Shown here piece by piece: positions 8,214 through 17,675 of a DNA stretch of 48,616 nucleotides; within the stretch, counting starts at the first letter, position 1, and each line of letters opens with the position of its first letter. Origin of the DNA: Salinivirgaceae bacterium (GTDB taxonomy: Bacteria; Bacteroidota; Bacteroidia; Bacteroidales; SZUA-534); assembly GCA_030620515.1 (NCBI GenBank), contig JAUXEM010000006.1:1-48616 (forward strand), read 5' to 3'. Made by a program: the position numbers and the translations under genes. The notes beneath the pieces are model-generated. The model made no database searches. It was not told where the DNA came from and saw only the letters and a list, made by a program, of their open reading frames with translations.

Positions 8214-10184
8214 ATGCAGAAATTTAATGCTATAAAAAACTACCAAGCCACTCGAAAAACCATCGGCTATGTAAGCAGAAAAGAGGCCACAGAAGACGAT
8301 TATAAAAGAATCGGGTTTATGTCTGGTTTGGAAGTTCATCAACAACTAAAAACCAAAAAGAAACTCTTCTGCCATTGTCCGGCAGGCATGTTACATGATC
8401 ATGACGATTATAATGCTGAAATTATTCGACACATGCGTCCAACGCTTAGTGAACTTGGAGAATATGATGGGACAGCTTTAATGGAGTTTAAAACTAGAAA
8501 AGAGATAATTTATCGTTTAAACAACAAAACAACTTGCACTTACGATATTGATGACACGCCACCCTTTATAATTAATAAAGAGGCCTTGGAATATGCTCTT
8601 GAAATATCTTTGCTTTCTAATTTAAATATTGTGGGCGAAGTGCATATTACTCGTAAACAATATTTGGACGGAAGTATTCCTGCTGGTTTTCAAAGAACGG
8701 CAATTCTTGGTGTTGAAGGTCATATTCAATTAAAAAATAAGAAAATTCGTTTAATTCAGTTAAGTATAGAAGAGGATTCATGTAGAGAGATTTCAGACAT
8801 TGGTCACACCAGAGTGTATAAAACGGATCGCTTGGGAGTACCTTTAATTGAAACAGTAACTTATCCCGATTGTGAAACGCCCGATGAATTAAGAGAAGCT
8901 GCTGAATACATTCGTTTCCTAAATCGCAGTACGGGAAAAGTGCGTACAGGAATGGGTGCTGGTCGCGAAGATGTTAACGTGAGCTGCAAAGGAGGTACTC
9001 GTGTAGAAATAAAAGGTGTAGCCCATAATAAATGGATACCTGAGCTTTCGCATAATGAATGTTTCCGTCAGTGGGCTTTGCTAAATGTGCAAAAACTACT
9101 TAAAAACCAGGTTAAAAACCAAAATAAGTGGAAAATAAAAAGTGTAAAAATTGATCTTGCTGAATTAAAGCTTAAAAACATGCTATTGGCAGGCATTGAT
9201 TTTTCCGAAATAGAGGTTTATGCAGTGAATTTAGAAGGTTTTAAAGGTGTGCTTTCCCATTTTACTCAGCCAAGCCAATGCTTTGCCAATGAAATTACCG
9301 ATAGGTTAAAAGTTGTTGCTTGTATTGAAAAGCCAAATATGATTCATTCGGAAGAAATTGATGGATCGAATATTAAGGCAGATTTTGATAAAATTAAAGA
9401 GCTTTTAAAAGCTGGTGAAAACGATGCGCAAATTGTATTCTGGGGACCAAAAGACGATATTCCTACGGCTATTGAAACCATTGAAGAAAGATGCATTATG
9501 GCATTCAATACCATACCGCAAGAAACACGCAAATCGTTTAAAGATGGAACTACAATATTCGAAAGAGTATTGCCAGGAGCAGATAGAATGTATCCTGATA
9601 CCGATTCGGCGCCTATTCCATTAGCAAATGATTATATTGAAAGTTTAGACCAAAATTTACCTGTAGAAATATTCAAGCGCTTTGAGCAACTTCGTAAGTG
9701 GGGAATACCAACAGATACCGATCACTATATTTTAAAAAATAATTTGGTTCCGGTTATAGAGGAGATTGAAAAATTAAAAGTCCCTGCCAAGTTTGTTGGA
9801 ACTTTCTTAGGACACACATTGAAAAATTTAGAAGGAAAGTACAAAAAGCATGAGGACTTCCAATTTAGTAGGATTGTAAAAATGTTTGAATATATACAAA
9901 AGAACAAACTTCATTATGCTATCTCAAAGCTTATGCTTCCCGTGCTAATTGAACATCCTAATATGGACTTTTCTTCGATTCTTACCAGCATAAACTTTAA
10001 GAAAAAAAGTGTTGAGGAATTATTGGCTCCCGTAAATTATTTGAATGAAAAATTCAGAGAAACCAACTCCCAAGCCCATAAAGAGAAAGTTGTTGATTGG
10101 ATTATGGGTCAGCTGCATAAGCAGGCTACAGGGAATTTAGCATTAAGTGAATTGAAAACTAAGATTGAAAAAGCTATTAAATAA
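8214..10184 (+). CDS. gatE: Glu-tRNA(Gln) amidotransferase subunit E (GatE, archaeal type)
   Basis: tRNA-binding kinase/transamidase subunit of the archaeal GatDE complex, which converts Glu-tRNA(Gln) to Gln-tRNA(Gln). The protein opens with IGFMSGLEVHQQLKTKKKLFCHCPAGM, the GatB/GatE cradle signature, and continues with YDIDDTPPF, the SIEEDSCREI region, GAGREDVNVSCKGGTRVEIKG, and a GatE-specific AspRS-like insertion (about residues 260-400 of 656). The C-terminus is the helical YqeY-like tail (EKVVDWIMGQLHKQATGNLAL). I chose ATG at 8214 over an upstream in-frame start at 8142, because the extra residues are hydrophobic with no family match and a -7-like box lies between them. gatD follows 8 bases downstream. 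GatE without a GatB-type neighbourhood is the archaeal arrangement and unusual in bacteria. Confidence 0.92.
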   Translation: MQKFNAIKNYQATRKTIGYVSRKEATEDDYKRIGFMSGLEVHQQLKTKKKLFCHCPAGMLHDHDDYNAEIIRHMRPTLSELGEYDGTALMEFKTRKEIIYRLNNKTTCTYDIDDTPPFIINKEALEYALEISLLSNLNIVGEVHITRKQYLDGSIPAGFQRTAILGVEGHIQLKNKKIRLIQLSIEEDSCREISDIGHTRVYKTDRLGVPLIETVTYPDCETPDELREAAEYIRFLNRSTGKVRTGMGAGREDVNVSCKGGTRVEIKGVAHNKWIPELSHNECFRQWALLNVQKLLKNQVKNQNKWKIKSVKIDLAELKLKNMLLAGIDFSEIEVYAVNLEGFKGVLSHFTQPSQCFANEITDRLKVVACIEKPNMIHSEEIDGSNIKADFDKIKELLKAGENDAQIVFWGPKDDIPTAIETIEERCIMAFNTIPQETRKSFKDGTTIFERVLPGADRMYPDTDSAPIPLANDYIESLDQNLPVEIFKRFEQLRKWGIPTDTDHYILKNNLVPVIEEIEKLKVPAKFVGTFLGHTLKNLEGKYKKHEDFQFSRIVKMFEYIQKNKLHYAISKLMLPVLIEHPNMDFSSILTSINFKKKSVEELLAPVNYLNEKFRETNSQAHKEKVVDWIMGQLHKQATGNLALSELKTKIEKAIK

Positions 10185-10192
10185 CCAACTAG

Positions 10193-11575
10193 ATGGAAGA
10201 TATTTTTCAAGGATATAAAGGTGGTGCGCTAGAAGTACTTAAAAAATATAATGTAAGAGTTTGGGGAACGGCAAAAATTACTACAACGCGTGGCATTTTT
10301 GAAGGAACCATTTTACCAAGATCAGAAAATGATGACGATCAGCATATTGTATTAAAAATTATTACCGGTTATAATATTGGTGTCGATATAATTACCATAA
10401 CCAATATGAAGGAAACAGGTTATAAAAAGGCTAATTATAAGATACCTGAAAAAGAGTTTCCTTTTACCGAAGGCTTGCCCAAAGTAAAATTATTTGGTAC
10501 AGGAGGTACTATTGCCTCACGCCTTGATTATAGAACTGGTGCAGTAATCCCAGCTTTTTCGCCAGGTGAATTGTATGGAGCTGTTCCCGAATTGGCAGAT
10601 ATTTGCAATTTAACAACAGAGAAAGTTTTTGCAGTATTTAGTGAAAACATGGGCCCAGATCAGTATGTACAACTGGCCAAAGCCATAGGTAAAGAGATTG
10701 AAAATGGAGTTGATGGAATCGTTATTGGTCATGGTACGGATACAATGCATCACACTGGTGCAGCCTTAACTTTTATGGTTCAAAACTCACCTGTGCCTAT
10801 TGTTATTGTGGGATCACAAAGATCATCTGACCGCCCAAGTTCCGATGCTGCTTTAAACCTAATGCATGCTATGTTTGCTGCTGGTAATTCTGATATTGCT
10901 GAGGTTATGGTTTGTATGTTCGGACCAACATCAGACGAGTACGGATTACTTCATAAAGGAACACGTGTACGTAAGATGCACTCCTCTTATCGGTCAACAT
11001 TCCGAACCATTGGTGATACACCATTAGCTATGGTCAATCGTCATAAAATTGATTATATTAAAAAAGAATACAAGCCTAGAAGAAAAGACCGAAATGTGGA
11101 TATAAAGCCCTATTTCAGTGATAAAGCAACTATGTTTTATTACTATCCAGGCATGAAACCTGACGTGTTAGACGCCTTAGTTGATTGTGGATACAAAGGA
11201 ATTGTTTTTATAGGAACAGGCTTAGGTCATGTGAATAAAGAATTGTATCCGTCCATTGCTAGAGCTAAAGAAAAAGGCGTGTATATGTTTATGACTCTTC
11301 AAACCATTTGGGGATATGTTCAAATGTTTGTTTACGAAACAGGACGTGAAATGATGGCAAGGGGAATTGTTCCTGGAGGAAACATGCTCCCTGAGGTTGC
11401 ATACATCAAACTGGGTTGGGCACTAGGTCAGACAGACGACTTGGAAGAGATTAACAGACTTATGATGACTCCAATTAATGATGAAATAACTGAAAGAGAA
11501 CCATATAATGGATACTTGTTATACCAAGGAGGAATTCCTGAAGTAGAAAAATTTATAAAGGAAGTTCATAAATAA
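10193..11575 (+). CDS. gatD: Glu-tRNA(Gln) amidotransferase subunit D (GatD, asparaginase-like)
   Basis: Ammonia-releasing subunit of GatDE, 460 aa. It has an N-terminal small beta domain (residues 1-90) followed by an L-asparaginase fold. Catalytic features are visible: FGTGGTIAS with T103, GHGTDTM with T182 and D183, and GTRVRKMHS with K261, equivalent to the asparaginase Thr/Thr-Asp/Lys set. The N-terminal domain, the length and the linkage to gatE separate it from free-standing asparaginases, which start near the GTGGTI motif. It lies 8 bases after gatE, so the two subunits are presumably made from one mRNA. Base composition is like that of its neighbours. Confidence 0.92.
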   Translation: MEDIFQGYKGGALEVLKKYNVRVWGTAKITTTRGIFEGTILPRSENDDDQHIVLKIITGYNIGVDIITITNMKETGYKKANYKIPEKEFPFTEGLPKVKLFGTGGTIASRLDYRTGAVIPAFSPGELYGAVPELADICNLTTEKVFAVFSENMGPDQYVQLAKAIGKEIENGVDGIVIGHGTDTMHHTGAALTFMVQNSPVPIVIVGSQRSSDRPSSDAALNLMHAMFAAGNSDIAEVMVCMFGPTSDEYGLLHKGTRVRKMHSSYRSTFRTIGDTPLAMVNRHKIDYIKKEYKPRRKDRNVDIKPYFSDKATMFYYYPGMKPDVLDALVDCGYKGIVFIGTGLGHVNKELYPSIARAKEKGVYMFMTLQTIWGYVQMFVYETGREMMARGIVPGGNMLPEVAYIKLGWALGQTDDLEEINRLMMTPINDEITEREPYNGYLLYQGGIPEVEKFIKEVHK

Positions 11576-11598
11576 TATTGCCATTCCTTATACTCTTG

Positions 11599-11735
11599 AA
11601 AAGGGTGTCAAAAAAATGAATTTCGAGGCATTGCGAATAAAATGAAGCAATCTTTCATTACGAATATCAACAGATTGCTTCTTCGTTACTCATTGCAAAG
11701 ACTCTGGATTTTTTTTTTTGGATACCCACCTTTTT
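11599..11735. repeat. Long imperfect palindrome (REP/MITE-like hairpin)
   Basis: The inner arms (ATGAAGCAATCT near 11641 and AGATTGCTTC near 11672) and flanking GCATTGCGAA / CTCATTGCAA words pair imperfectly. Outer arms continue with AAAAGGGTGTC at 11599 against GGATACCCACCTTTT ending at 11735, with A and T runs between. The whole can fold into one hairpin of about 135 nt. Words of the CATTGCGA...GAAGCAATCT type recur as dispersed intergenic repeats in many bacteria. It also ends the gatED unit, so a terminator role is possible. Confidence 0.65.
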
Positions 11736-11798
11736 TCTTGTGCTTTTAAAAGTCTCCCAATATTTTAGCTAAATTCGGAATCTAAAATAATAGTGCTT

Positions 11799-12686
11799 AT
11801 GTTATTCTCCCCTGTTACTTACAATGAACCTGTTTTTCGCCCACCTGGCGAGGCTAATTCAGTTATAATTCAAGCTACCCTGGGTTGCTCATGGAACCAG
11901 TGTTCGTTTTGTGAAATGTACACTTCTAAAAAATTTAAAGTCAGAAATCAGGAGGAAGTTATTGCCGAAATACAGAAATTAAGCAAATACTATAAAGGTG
12001 CGAAAAAAATATTTTTAGCCGATGGTAATGCTTTTATTCTATCTAGCAAAAAGCTAGTTCCTTTATTAAAGCAAATTAATTCAGATTTTGGTCGAATTCA
12101 ACGAGTTTCATCTTATGCTTTACCAAAAGATATTTTAAATAAATCGGTTAGTGAATTGCAAGAACTAAAGGCTCATGGACTTAAATTACTATACATAGGA
12201 ATTGAAACAGGCGACGATGCTTTATTAAAGCTTATTAATAAAGGAGAAACATACAATTCAACTGTTGATGGTATTTTGAAAGCACAGCAAGCTAGTATTG
12301 ATACTTCAATTATGATATTAAATGGTATTGGAGGTAAAAAATACAGCCAACAACATGCACTTAATTCGGCAAAAATTATAAACGAAATAAATCCAAAATT
12401 CCTATCAACCCTTACCTTAAGTTTACCCTATGGGATTGAACATTTTCAGAGTAAATTTAAAGGCGATTACACTCAACAAAGCATTACCGAGTTATATGAA
12501 GAGTTAAAACTCCTTATCCAAAACACAAAAGTGAACAATGTAATATACCGTAGCGATCATGTTTCTAACAATCTTATTTTAAAAGGAATATTATCGAAAG
12601 ACAACGATAAACTAATAAGTACAATAGAGCAAGCTGTTGCTATAACTTCTGAAAATGAATACCCTTCTGCTCCTTCTGTTTTGTAA
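11799..12686 (+). CDS. Radical SAM protein with CX4CX2C cluster motif
   Basis: Predicted [4Fe-4S]/S-adenosylmethionine radical enzyme of 295 aa; the substrate is unknown. The N-terminal ATLGCSWNQCSFCEMY holds three cysteines (C30, C35, C38) spaced CX4CX2C rather than the canonical CX3CX2C. Downstream are barrel segments IFLADGNAFIL, RVSSYALPKDIL and LLYIGIETGDDALLKLINKG, all typical of the radical SAM fold. There is no cobalamin-binding or extra cluster domain. I used ATG 11799 rather than a GTG two codons earlier. It stands alone between a palindromic element and a degenerate gap, so context gives no function. Confidence 0.85.
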   Translation: MLFSPVTYNEPVFRPPGEANSVIIQATLGCSWNQCSFCEMYTSKKFKVRNQEEVIAEIQKLSKYYKGAKKIFLADGNAFILSSKKLVPLLKQINSDFGRIQRVSSYALPKDILNKSVSELQELKAHGLKLLYIGIETGDDALLKLINKGETYNSTVDGILKAQQASIDTSIMILNGIGGKKYSQQHALNSAKIINEINPKFLSTLTLSLPYGIEHFQSKFKGDYTQQSITELYEELKLLIQNTKVNNVIYRSDHVSNNLILKGILSKDNDKLISTIEQAVAITSENEYPSAPSVL

Positions 12687-13225
12687 AGGGCTTCCTGTTT
12701 TTTACAAAACAACCGGTTAGGCAGGGCGGAATTTTTTCATTGGTAGTGTAGCAGACTTTATTATGGCATTAGGGTTTACTCAAAATCGCTCTAGCAATAA
12801 ACAATGGAATCACTACCATTGACATAAAACAGTTTTCATTGCAACGGAATCCTTCTCAAGCCTCAGGCTATATCGAAATGACTCATAGGTGGAGAGTCAT
12901 TCATGGGTCATTTGGCCACCAGCCAAATAAAATAATAAATTAAAGACCCAAGCACCAGAAGATAACCGTGTAGCATTAGTAAATTCAGTAAACCAGTCAA
13001 AAGTATCAGCTATCCTATCCGAATTTGGATACGATGCCGAAACAATTGCATGAAATATTTGAAGTTACTATCTTTATAAAAATATAATTTATGAACTACG
13101 TAATCTTAATTAAATATATTATAGCATTTGTTGTGTAGTTTTCCCTATATATTTATTTAAAAAAAGCATCGTCATTATAACTATAAAAACAGAATAAATT
13201 AAGCTCCAATTAATAATACAAATAC
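12687..13225. other. Degenerate intergenic region
   Basis: About 540 bp with no intact gene. It holds a GGCAGGGCGG word, an imperfect inverted repeat (CATTGGTAGTG at 12738-12748 against CACTACCATTG at 12811-12821), a short hairpin around ATGACTC...GAGTCAT near 12880-12900, and a possible coding remnant at 12952-13053. Confidence 0.5.
12952..13053 (+). pseudogene. Possible 33-codon remnant of a decayed gene
   Basis: An open stretch beginning APEDNRVALVNSVNQSKV and ending FGYDAETIA before a TGA has protein-like composition, but no plausible start or upstream coding sequence in frame. The family was not recognised. It may be the tail of a deleted gene, or chance. Confidence 0.25.
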
Positions 13226-15736
13226 ATGAAAAAGTTAAATCTAATTCTCATCCTTACCCTTATTGTAAATACAATAATTGCACAAGATACTTTAAACTTA
13301 AAATGGTGGAATATTACAAATCCGCAGAAAATAAATTTGCCTGCTTTTTCAGATGTTAAAAATATAGATGGAAAAGAATTCGACGCATCAAGTTTATTAA
13401 GCTCTACAAACATAGATATTAATAGCAAACAATTGAATTGGAAAACCATTGAAGTAGCTGGCGATAGTATTTTATTAAGTGATACTTCAGAAAATAATTT
13501 GGTGTTATTATCTACTTACCTTTCGGTAGATAGATGGACAAAAAGTTCACTAAACATAAGCTTAAATGCATTTTACGAATTGTATATTGACAATGAACTA
13601 ATTAAAACCAAAAAAAGTACTGACTTAAAGAATACCAAAATTGATATAACGCTCAATTCAGGCAATCACAAAATTGTAATTAAAGCACTTAGCTCCCAAG
13701 ATAATTTAAAACTGGCTGCCAATTTCGAATACAAAGAAGGTTTTGAAAACTGTATTACAACAGCCGATAATGCCAATAGATATCTTACAATACACGATAT
13801 AATGAATAGTAAAAGTATTTCAGCAAGCATATCGCCATCGGGTAAGTATGCTTTAATAAACTATTCTGAAGTAGTTGATGATAGCGGAAAGAGCAAAAAG
13901 CACTCAGTAATTTATGACCTTGAAGAGCAGAAAAACTTTACTGTTTTACGAAATAAAAGTATTGCAAATGTTAATTGGCTACCAAGAACCGATAGACTAA
14001 GCTACTCGGTTAAATTTGAAAAAAAATCGGAAATATTTGTCTATGATATAATAAGTGGGACAGAAAGATTGGTGGCGCATGATATATCTGATTTATCAAA
14101 ATATTCGTGGGCTCCAACTGAGAACTTTATTATTTATTCCAACCACATTAAAGGAGAACAGCCCACCGACTTAAAACGCATTTATGGAAACAATGACAGA
14201 TTACCAAATTTTCGCGACTATTCTTACTTATTTAAAATTGATGTTACCACAGGTAGCATTACTCAGCTAACAACTGGCAACCAGTCGGCAAGTCTACACA
14301 ATATTAAACCTGATGGTTCAAAAATTCTGTTTTCTACCTTAAAAATGGATTATTTAGAAGTGCCATTCAGAAAACAGAATATGTACGAAATGGATATTGA
14401 AACAAATGAACTTTCTGTTATTTGGGAAAATAAAATATATGGTGGTTATGCCAGTTATTCACCCGATGGAACTAAATTATTAGTACAAGCTGGCCCAGAA
14501 TGCTTTGGTGAACTTGGCGTTAATATGAGCGAGGGGAGAATTCCTAATACCTACGACTCTCAACTTTATTTATTTAATATAGAAACTAAAGAGGTTGAGC
14601 CATTAACCAAAGATTTTAATCCGGCGGTTCGCAATGCATATTGGACAAAAGATAATCAACTATACATTTCGGTAACCGAGCGCGATTATAGGAATCTTTA
14701 CAACTATAGTTTTAAAACAAAGCAATTATCAAAAATTGATTTGTCGGTTGAGATGCTTAGCAGAATTGATTATGCTTATGATAAAGCTATTGCCATATAT
14801 ACCGGAACTAGCATCTCAACACCAAACAAACTATATACTTTAAACTTAAAAACAGAGAACAATTCAGTAATTAATTTTCCTGAAAAGGAAAAATTTGCCA
14901 ATATTAAATTTGGTAAAACTGAGCCTTGGAATTTTACAAATAAGAACGAAACAACTATTTATGGACGAGTTTATTACCCGCCAAATTACGATGCTGAAAA
15001 AAAGTATCCTGTAATTGTTAATTACTATGGCGGCACATCGCCAATAGGACGTTCTTTTGGAGGGCGATATCCAATTAACATATGGGCTGCTTCAGGCTAT
15101 ATTGTGTATGTATTACAACCAAGTGGCGCTACCGGATTTGGGCAAGACTTTTCAGCACTACATGTTAATGGCTGGGGTTTTGATGCCATTGATGACGTTA
15201 TTGATGGAACCAAGAAGTTTTTGGAAAAACACCCTTCTGCTGATGCTGAAAATGTTGGCTGCATAGGTGCATCATATGGTGGATATACAACTATGTTACT
15301 ACAAACCAGGACAAATATTTTTAAAACAGCCGTTTCACATGCAGGTATAAGTTCCATTACTAGCTATTGGGGCGAGGGTTATTGGGGCTACTCATATAGT
15401 GCAGGGGCAACAAAAGGTAGTTACCCTTGGAACCGAAAAGATATTTATGTAGAGCATAGCCCTATTTACAATGCCGATAAGTTTCATAATTCTATATTAT
15501 TGTTGCATGGTACTGCCGACACAAATGTGCCTGTTGGCGAAAGCTTGCAGTTTTATGCTGCACTAAAATTACTTGGTAAAGATGTTGAAATGGTTTTAGT
15601 AGAGGGTGAAAACCATTGGATAGTGGAATATAATAAGCGTATTAAATGGCATTACACAATTATGTCGTGGTTCGATAAAAAGTTAAAAGATCAAGCTGAA
15701 CAATGGGATGATTTATATCCAGAAAAGAATTTATAA
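13226..15736 (+). CDS. Exported S9-family (prolyl oligopeptidase/DPP-IV-like) serine peptidase
   Basis: Predicted periplasmic or surface serine peptidase of 836 aa. The N-terminus MKKLNLILILTLIVNTIIAQ is a signal peptide. The middle holds WD40/beta-propeller-like repeats (SPSGKYALI, SPDGTKLLVQ, KPDGSKILF). The C-terminal alpha/beta-hydrolase domain carries the nucleophile motif GASYGGY (S683), HGTADTNVP (D765) and GENHWI (H797), a complete catalytic triad in S9 order. An N-terminal segment (residues 20-180) resembles a jelly-roll addition rather than the propeller. The gene stands alone; the large inverted-repeat element begins 15 bp after its stop. Confidence 0.9.
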   Translation: MKKLNLILILTLIVNTIIAQDTLNLKWWNITNPQKINLPAFSDVKNIDGKEFDASSLLSSTNIDINSKQLNWKTIEVAGDSILLSDTSENNLVLLSTYLSVDRWTKSSLNISLNAFYELYIDNELIKTKKSTDLKNTKIDITLNSGNHKIVIKALSSQDNLKLAANFEYKEGFENCITTADNANRYLTIHDIMNSKSISASISPSGKYALINYSEVVDDSGKSKKHSVIYDLEEQKNFTVLRNKSIANVNWLPRTDRLSYSVKFEKKSEIFVYDIISGTERLVAHDISDLSKYSWAPTENFIIYSNHIKGEQPTDLKRIYGNNDRLPNFRDYSYLFKIDVTTGSITQLTTGNQSASLHNIKPDGSKILFSTLKMDYLEVPFRKQNMYEMDIETNELSVIWENKIYGGYASYSPDGTKLLVQAGPECFGELGVNMSEGRIPNTYDSQLYLFNIETKEVEPLTKDFNPAVRNAYWTKDNQLYISVTERDYRNLYNYSFKTKQLSKIDLSVEMLSRIDYAYDKAIAIYTGTSISTPNKLYTLNLKTENNSVINFPEKEKFANIKFGKTEPWNFTNKNETTIYGRVYYPPNYDAEKKYPVIVNYYGGTSPIGRSFGGRYPINIWAASGYIVYVLQPSGATGFGQDFSALHVNGWGFDAIDDVIDGTKKFLEKHPSADAENVGCIGASYGGYTTMLLQTRTNIFKTAVSHAGISSITSYWGEGYWGYSYSAGATKGSYPWNRKDIYVEHSPIYNADKFHNSILLLHGTADTNVPVGESLQFYAALKLLGKDVEMVLVEGENHWIVEYNKRIKWHYTIMSWFDKKLKDQAEQWDDLYPEKNL

Positions 15737-15750
15737 AATAAGAACATTTT

Positions 15751-16233
15751 ACTCAAAGGTGCAAATGTTTAGTTCTACCTTACGATATTAAAGCAGGTTG
15801 TAAATCAGCCTGTAAGGCTGAAGTAATTAGCATGGGCTGTTGCCCTGTGGAATTGCAATATACTACGCCGGTCCTGAAAAGGTGCTATCGACCTTTCAGG
15901 CATACGCGTAAACTTTAGAGATAATGTGTTGATATATAACTAGCCCCGAGCTTTAGCTCAGTGTGTTTAGTTACTAAAAAAAGGCTTTAGCCGAAAATTG
16001 GCTATCAATATTTTGGCTAAAGCCAATAATCATCTGCTTTACAAACTACGGCATAAATGCCGTATCTAATTATATTTCTGCTACTTACGACTTAAGTTGA
16101 CGCATATACCTTTCAGGACTGATAACCTTTTTACATGAATAGCATAGGACGTTGCCCTATGTTAGTGATTGCGCTCTTTCAGAGCTATTTGCAACTTCGT
16201 AAAGTAGAACTAAACATTTGCACCTTTTTGAGT
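15751..16233. mobile_element. Non-coding element with 35-37 bp terminal inverted repeats and multiple hairpins
   Basis: The left end (15751-15785) and right end (16197-16233) are inverted copies differing by one base and a 2-base indel; both contain GGTGCAAATGTTTAGTTCTAC in one orientation or the other. Inside are at least six short hairpins: 15805-15821, 15831-15849, 15873-15900, 15983-16024, 16048-16063 and 16143-16161. No open reading frame of meaningful size is present. This looks like a MITE-like or REP-cluster element mobilised in trans; its activity is unproven. Confidence 0.7.
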
Positions 16234-16430
16234 TTTTTTTAAAAACTATACGTAGGGTTTACTGAAAAAGTCTATAATATACCATATACAAAGCAGCAAA
16301 GTAAAGCTGTATAGATATTCTGCGAGCCGCAGCAACTAGCCTGCATAAACAGGCAGGCCATCATAAAATAAAAAAAGTTGTAAAATATGCAATTGCATTT
16401 ATTAATCAATGTACTAGTATGTAAACACTA

Positions 16431-17606
16431 CTACCTCTTTTCATCAGCCACAGTATTATTATATCCAAATACATATTTTGCACCTACTTGTATTCTATGA
16501 AAAGCTCCATTGGTATTATCCTCCAATTCTCTATAGGCATACATATACTCAACACCTAGTTGAATTGGAGGTATTGGATTCCACTTTAAGTTAGCCGAAA
16601 CGCTATAACTCATTTTATTTATTTGTTGAGAAACAATATCAGAATCGTGAAATGCATTGTATGCAGCAACACTAAAACTTGAGCTTATTTTAGCGGGTTT
16701 CCAGTAATGGTTATACGCAACATAACCGTTTAGGGTATTTATTGGATTTAATTCGCCTAAACTATCCATTGCAGCCCCTGATACAAATCCGGCTGAAATA
16801 TAACGTCCTAAACCATTACCATAGGTAGCAACAATTTTAATATCATCACCTCTATTACCAATTATAAGTCTGCCACCAGTAGTTAAACCATAGCCTATGG
16901 TATATCTGCTAAGTGAATCTTTTTTATAAAGAGTACGTCCAATACCAGCAACAGACCAACTACCCCATTTGCCACTAAAATTCTTTCGTACAACAACATC
17001 AGGTGCAATCTCAGAATTTGTCAATTCCGCCTTATTATCATTATATTGATAAATAGTTGTTTCGGGGTTTTCTAATGAGAACCACCAATTTTTATATTTA
17101 TATCTTATTTGTGGTTGACGAGTAAATACTAAACCATCTATGGCTCCGGTAAAGTCTATTTCATCGGGCACAACAACCAACATAAAGGTTGACCAAGTTT
17201 GCCCAATTAAAAAATTATTCCATTCAAAATAAGCATGTCTTATTCGCGGGTTATACGAGTTGCTTACCTTTGTATTTCCAGCTGCCGATAGCATAAAATC
17301 CATTTCGATAAAACTATGTACGGTTTTTCCAAGAATAGAGGTTTTTACATCAAAATTAAAACGGGTTTCTTTCACATGAAAGTCTAAATCTACATTTTGA
17401 TCCACATCACCAACTGGAATTAAACCAGATAAATGAAAGTCACGTAAAGGACTATTTTCACCTACATCACCATTTTGGTACCAAGTATTTATAGCATCTG
17501 CTTTAATGTATCCACCAAATTTAAAGGTAGTTTTAGCGGGGTCTTTTTGTGAAAACACCGACAATGATATTAGCATAAATGGGGTCAAGATATAGTACCT
17601 TTTCAT
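16431..17606 (-). CDS. DcaP-like outer-membrane porin
   Basis: Predicted outer-membrane beta-barrel of 391 aa. The ATG at 17606 gives a clean signal peptide (MKRYYILTPFMLISLSVFSQ); an upstream in-frame ATG at 17642 would add 12 residues ahead of it. After the signal come FKFGGYIKADAINTWYQNGD, ETRFNFDV, SFIEMDF, RIRHAYFEWNNFLIGQTWSTFM and a series of amphipathic strands, the typical DcaP/porin pattern. It probably passes small solutes; the substrate is unknown. It is flanked by hairpin-rich gaps and is a single-gene unit. Confidence 0.82.
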   Translation of the reverse strand: MKRYYILTPFMLISLSVFSQKDPAKTTFKFGGYIKADAINTWYQNGDVGENSPLRDFHLSGLIPVGDVDQNVDLDFHVKETRFNFDVKTSILGKTVHSFIEMDFMLSAAGNTKVSNSYNPRIRHAYFEWNNFLIGQTWSTFMLVVVPDEIDFTGAIDGLVFTRQPQIRYKYKNWWFSLENPETTIYQYNDNKAELTNSEIAPDVVVRKNFSGKWGSWSVAGIGRTLYKKDSLSRYTIGYGLTTGGRLIIGNRGDDIKIVATYGNGLGRYISAGFVSGAAMDSLGELNPINTLNGYVAYNHYWKPAKISSSFSVAAYNAFHDSDIVSQQINKMSYSVSANLKWNPIPPIQLGVEYMYAYRELEDNTNGAFHRIQVGAKYVFGYNNTVADEKR

Positions 17607-17667
17607 AGATAGAAAACAGGTGAATATTTTATTGTAATTCATAATTAAAAAGTAAATATTTGGTTGG

Positions 17668-17675
17668 CAAACTTA
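17668..17675 (-). promoter_or_regulatory. -7 element upstream of the DcaP-like porin gene
   Basis: The minus strand reads TAAGTTTG, an exact match to TAnnTTTG, 62 bp upstream of the preferred ATG. No clear TTTG -33 element is seen. Confidence 0.5.
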
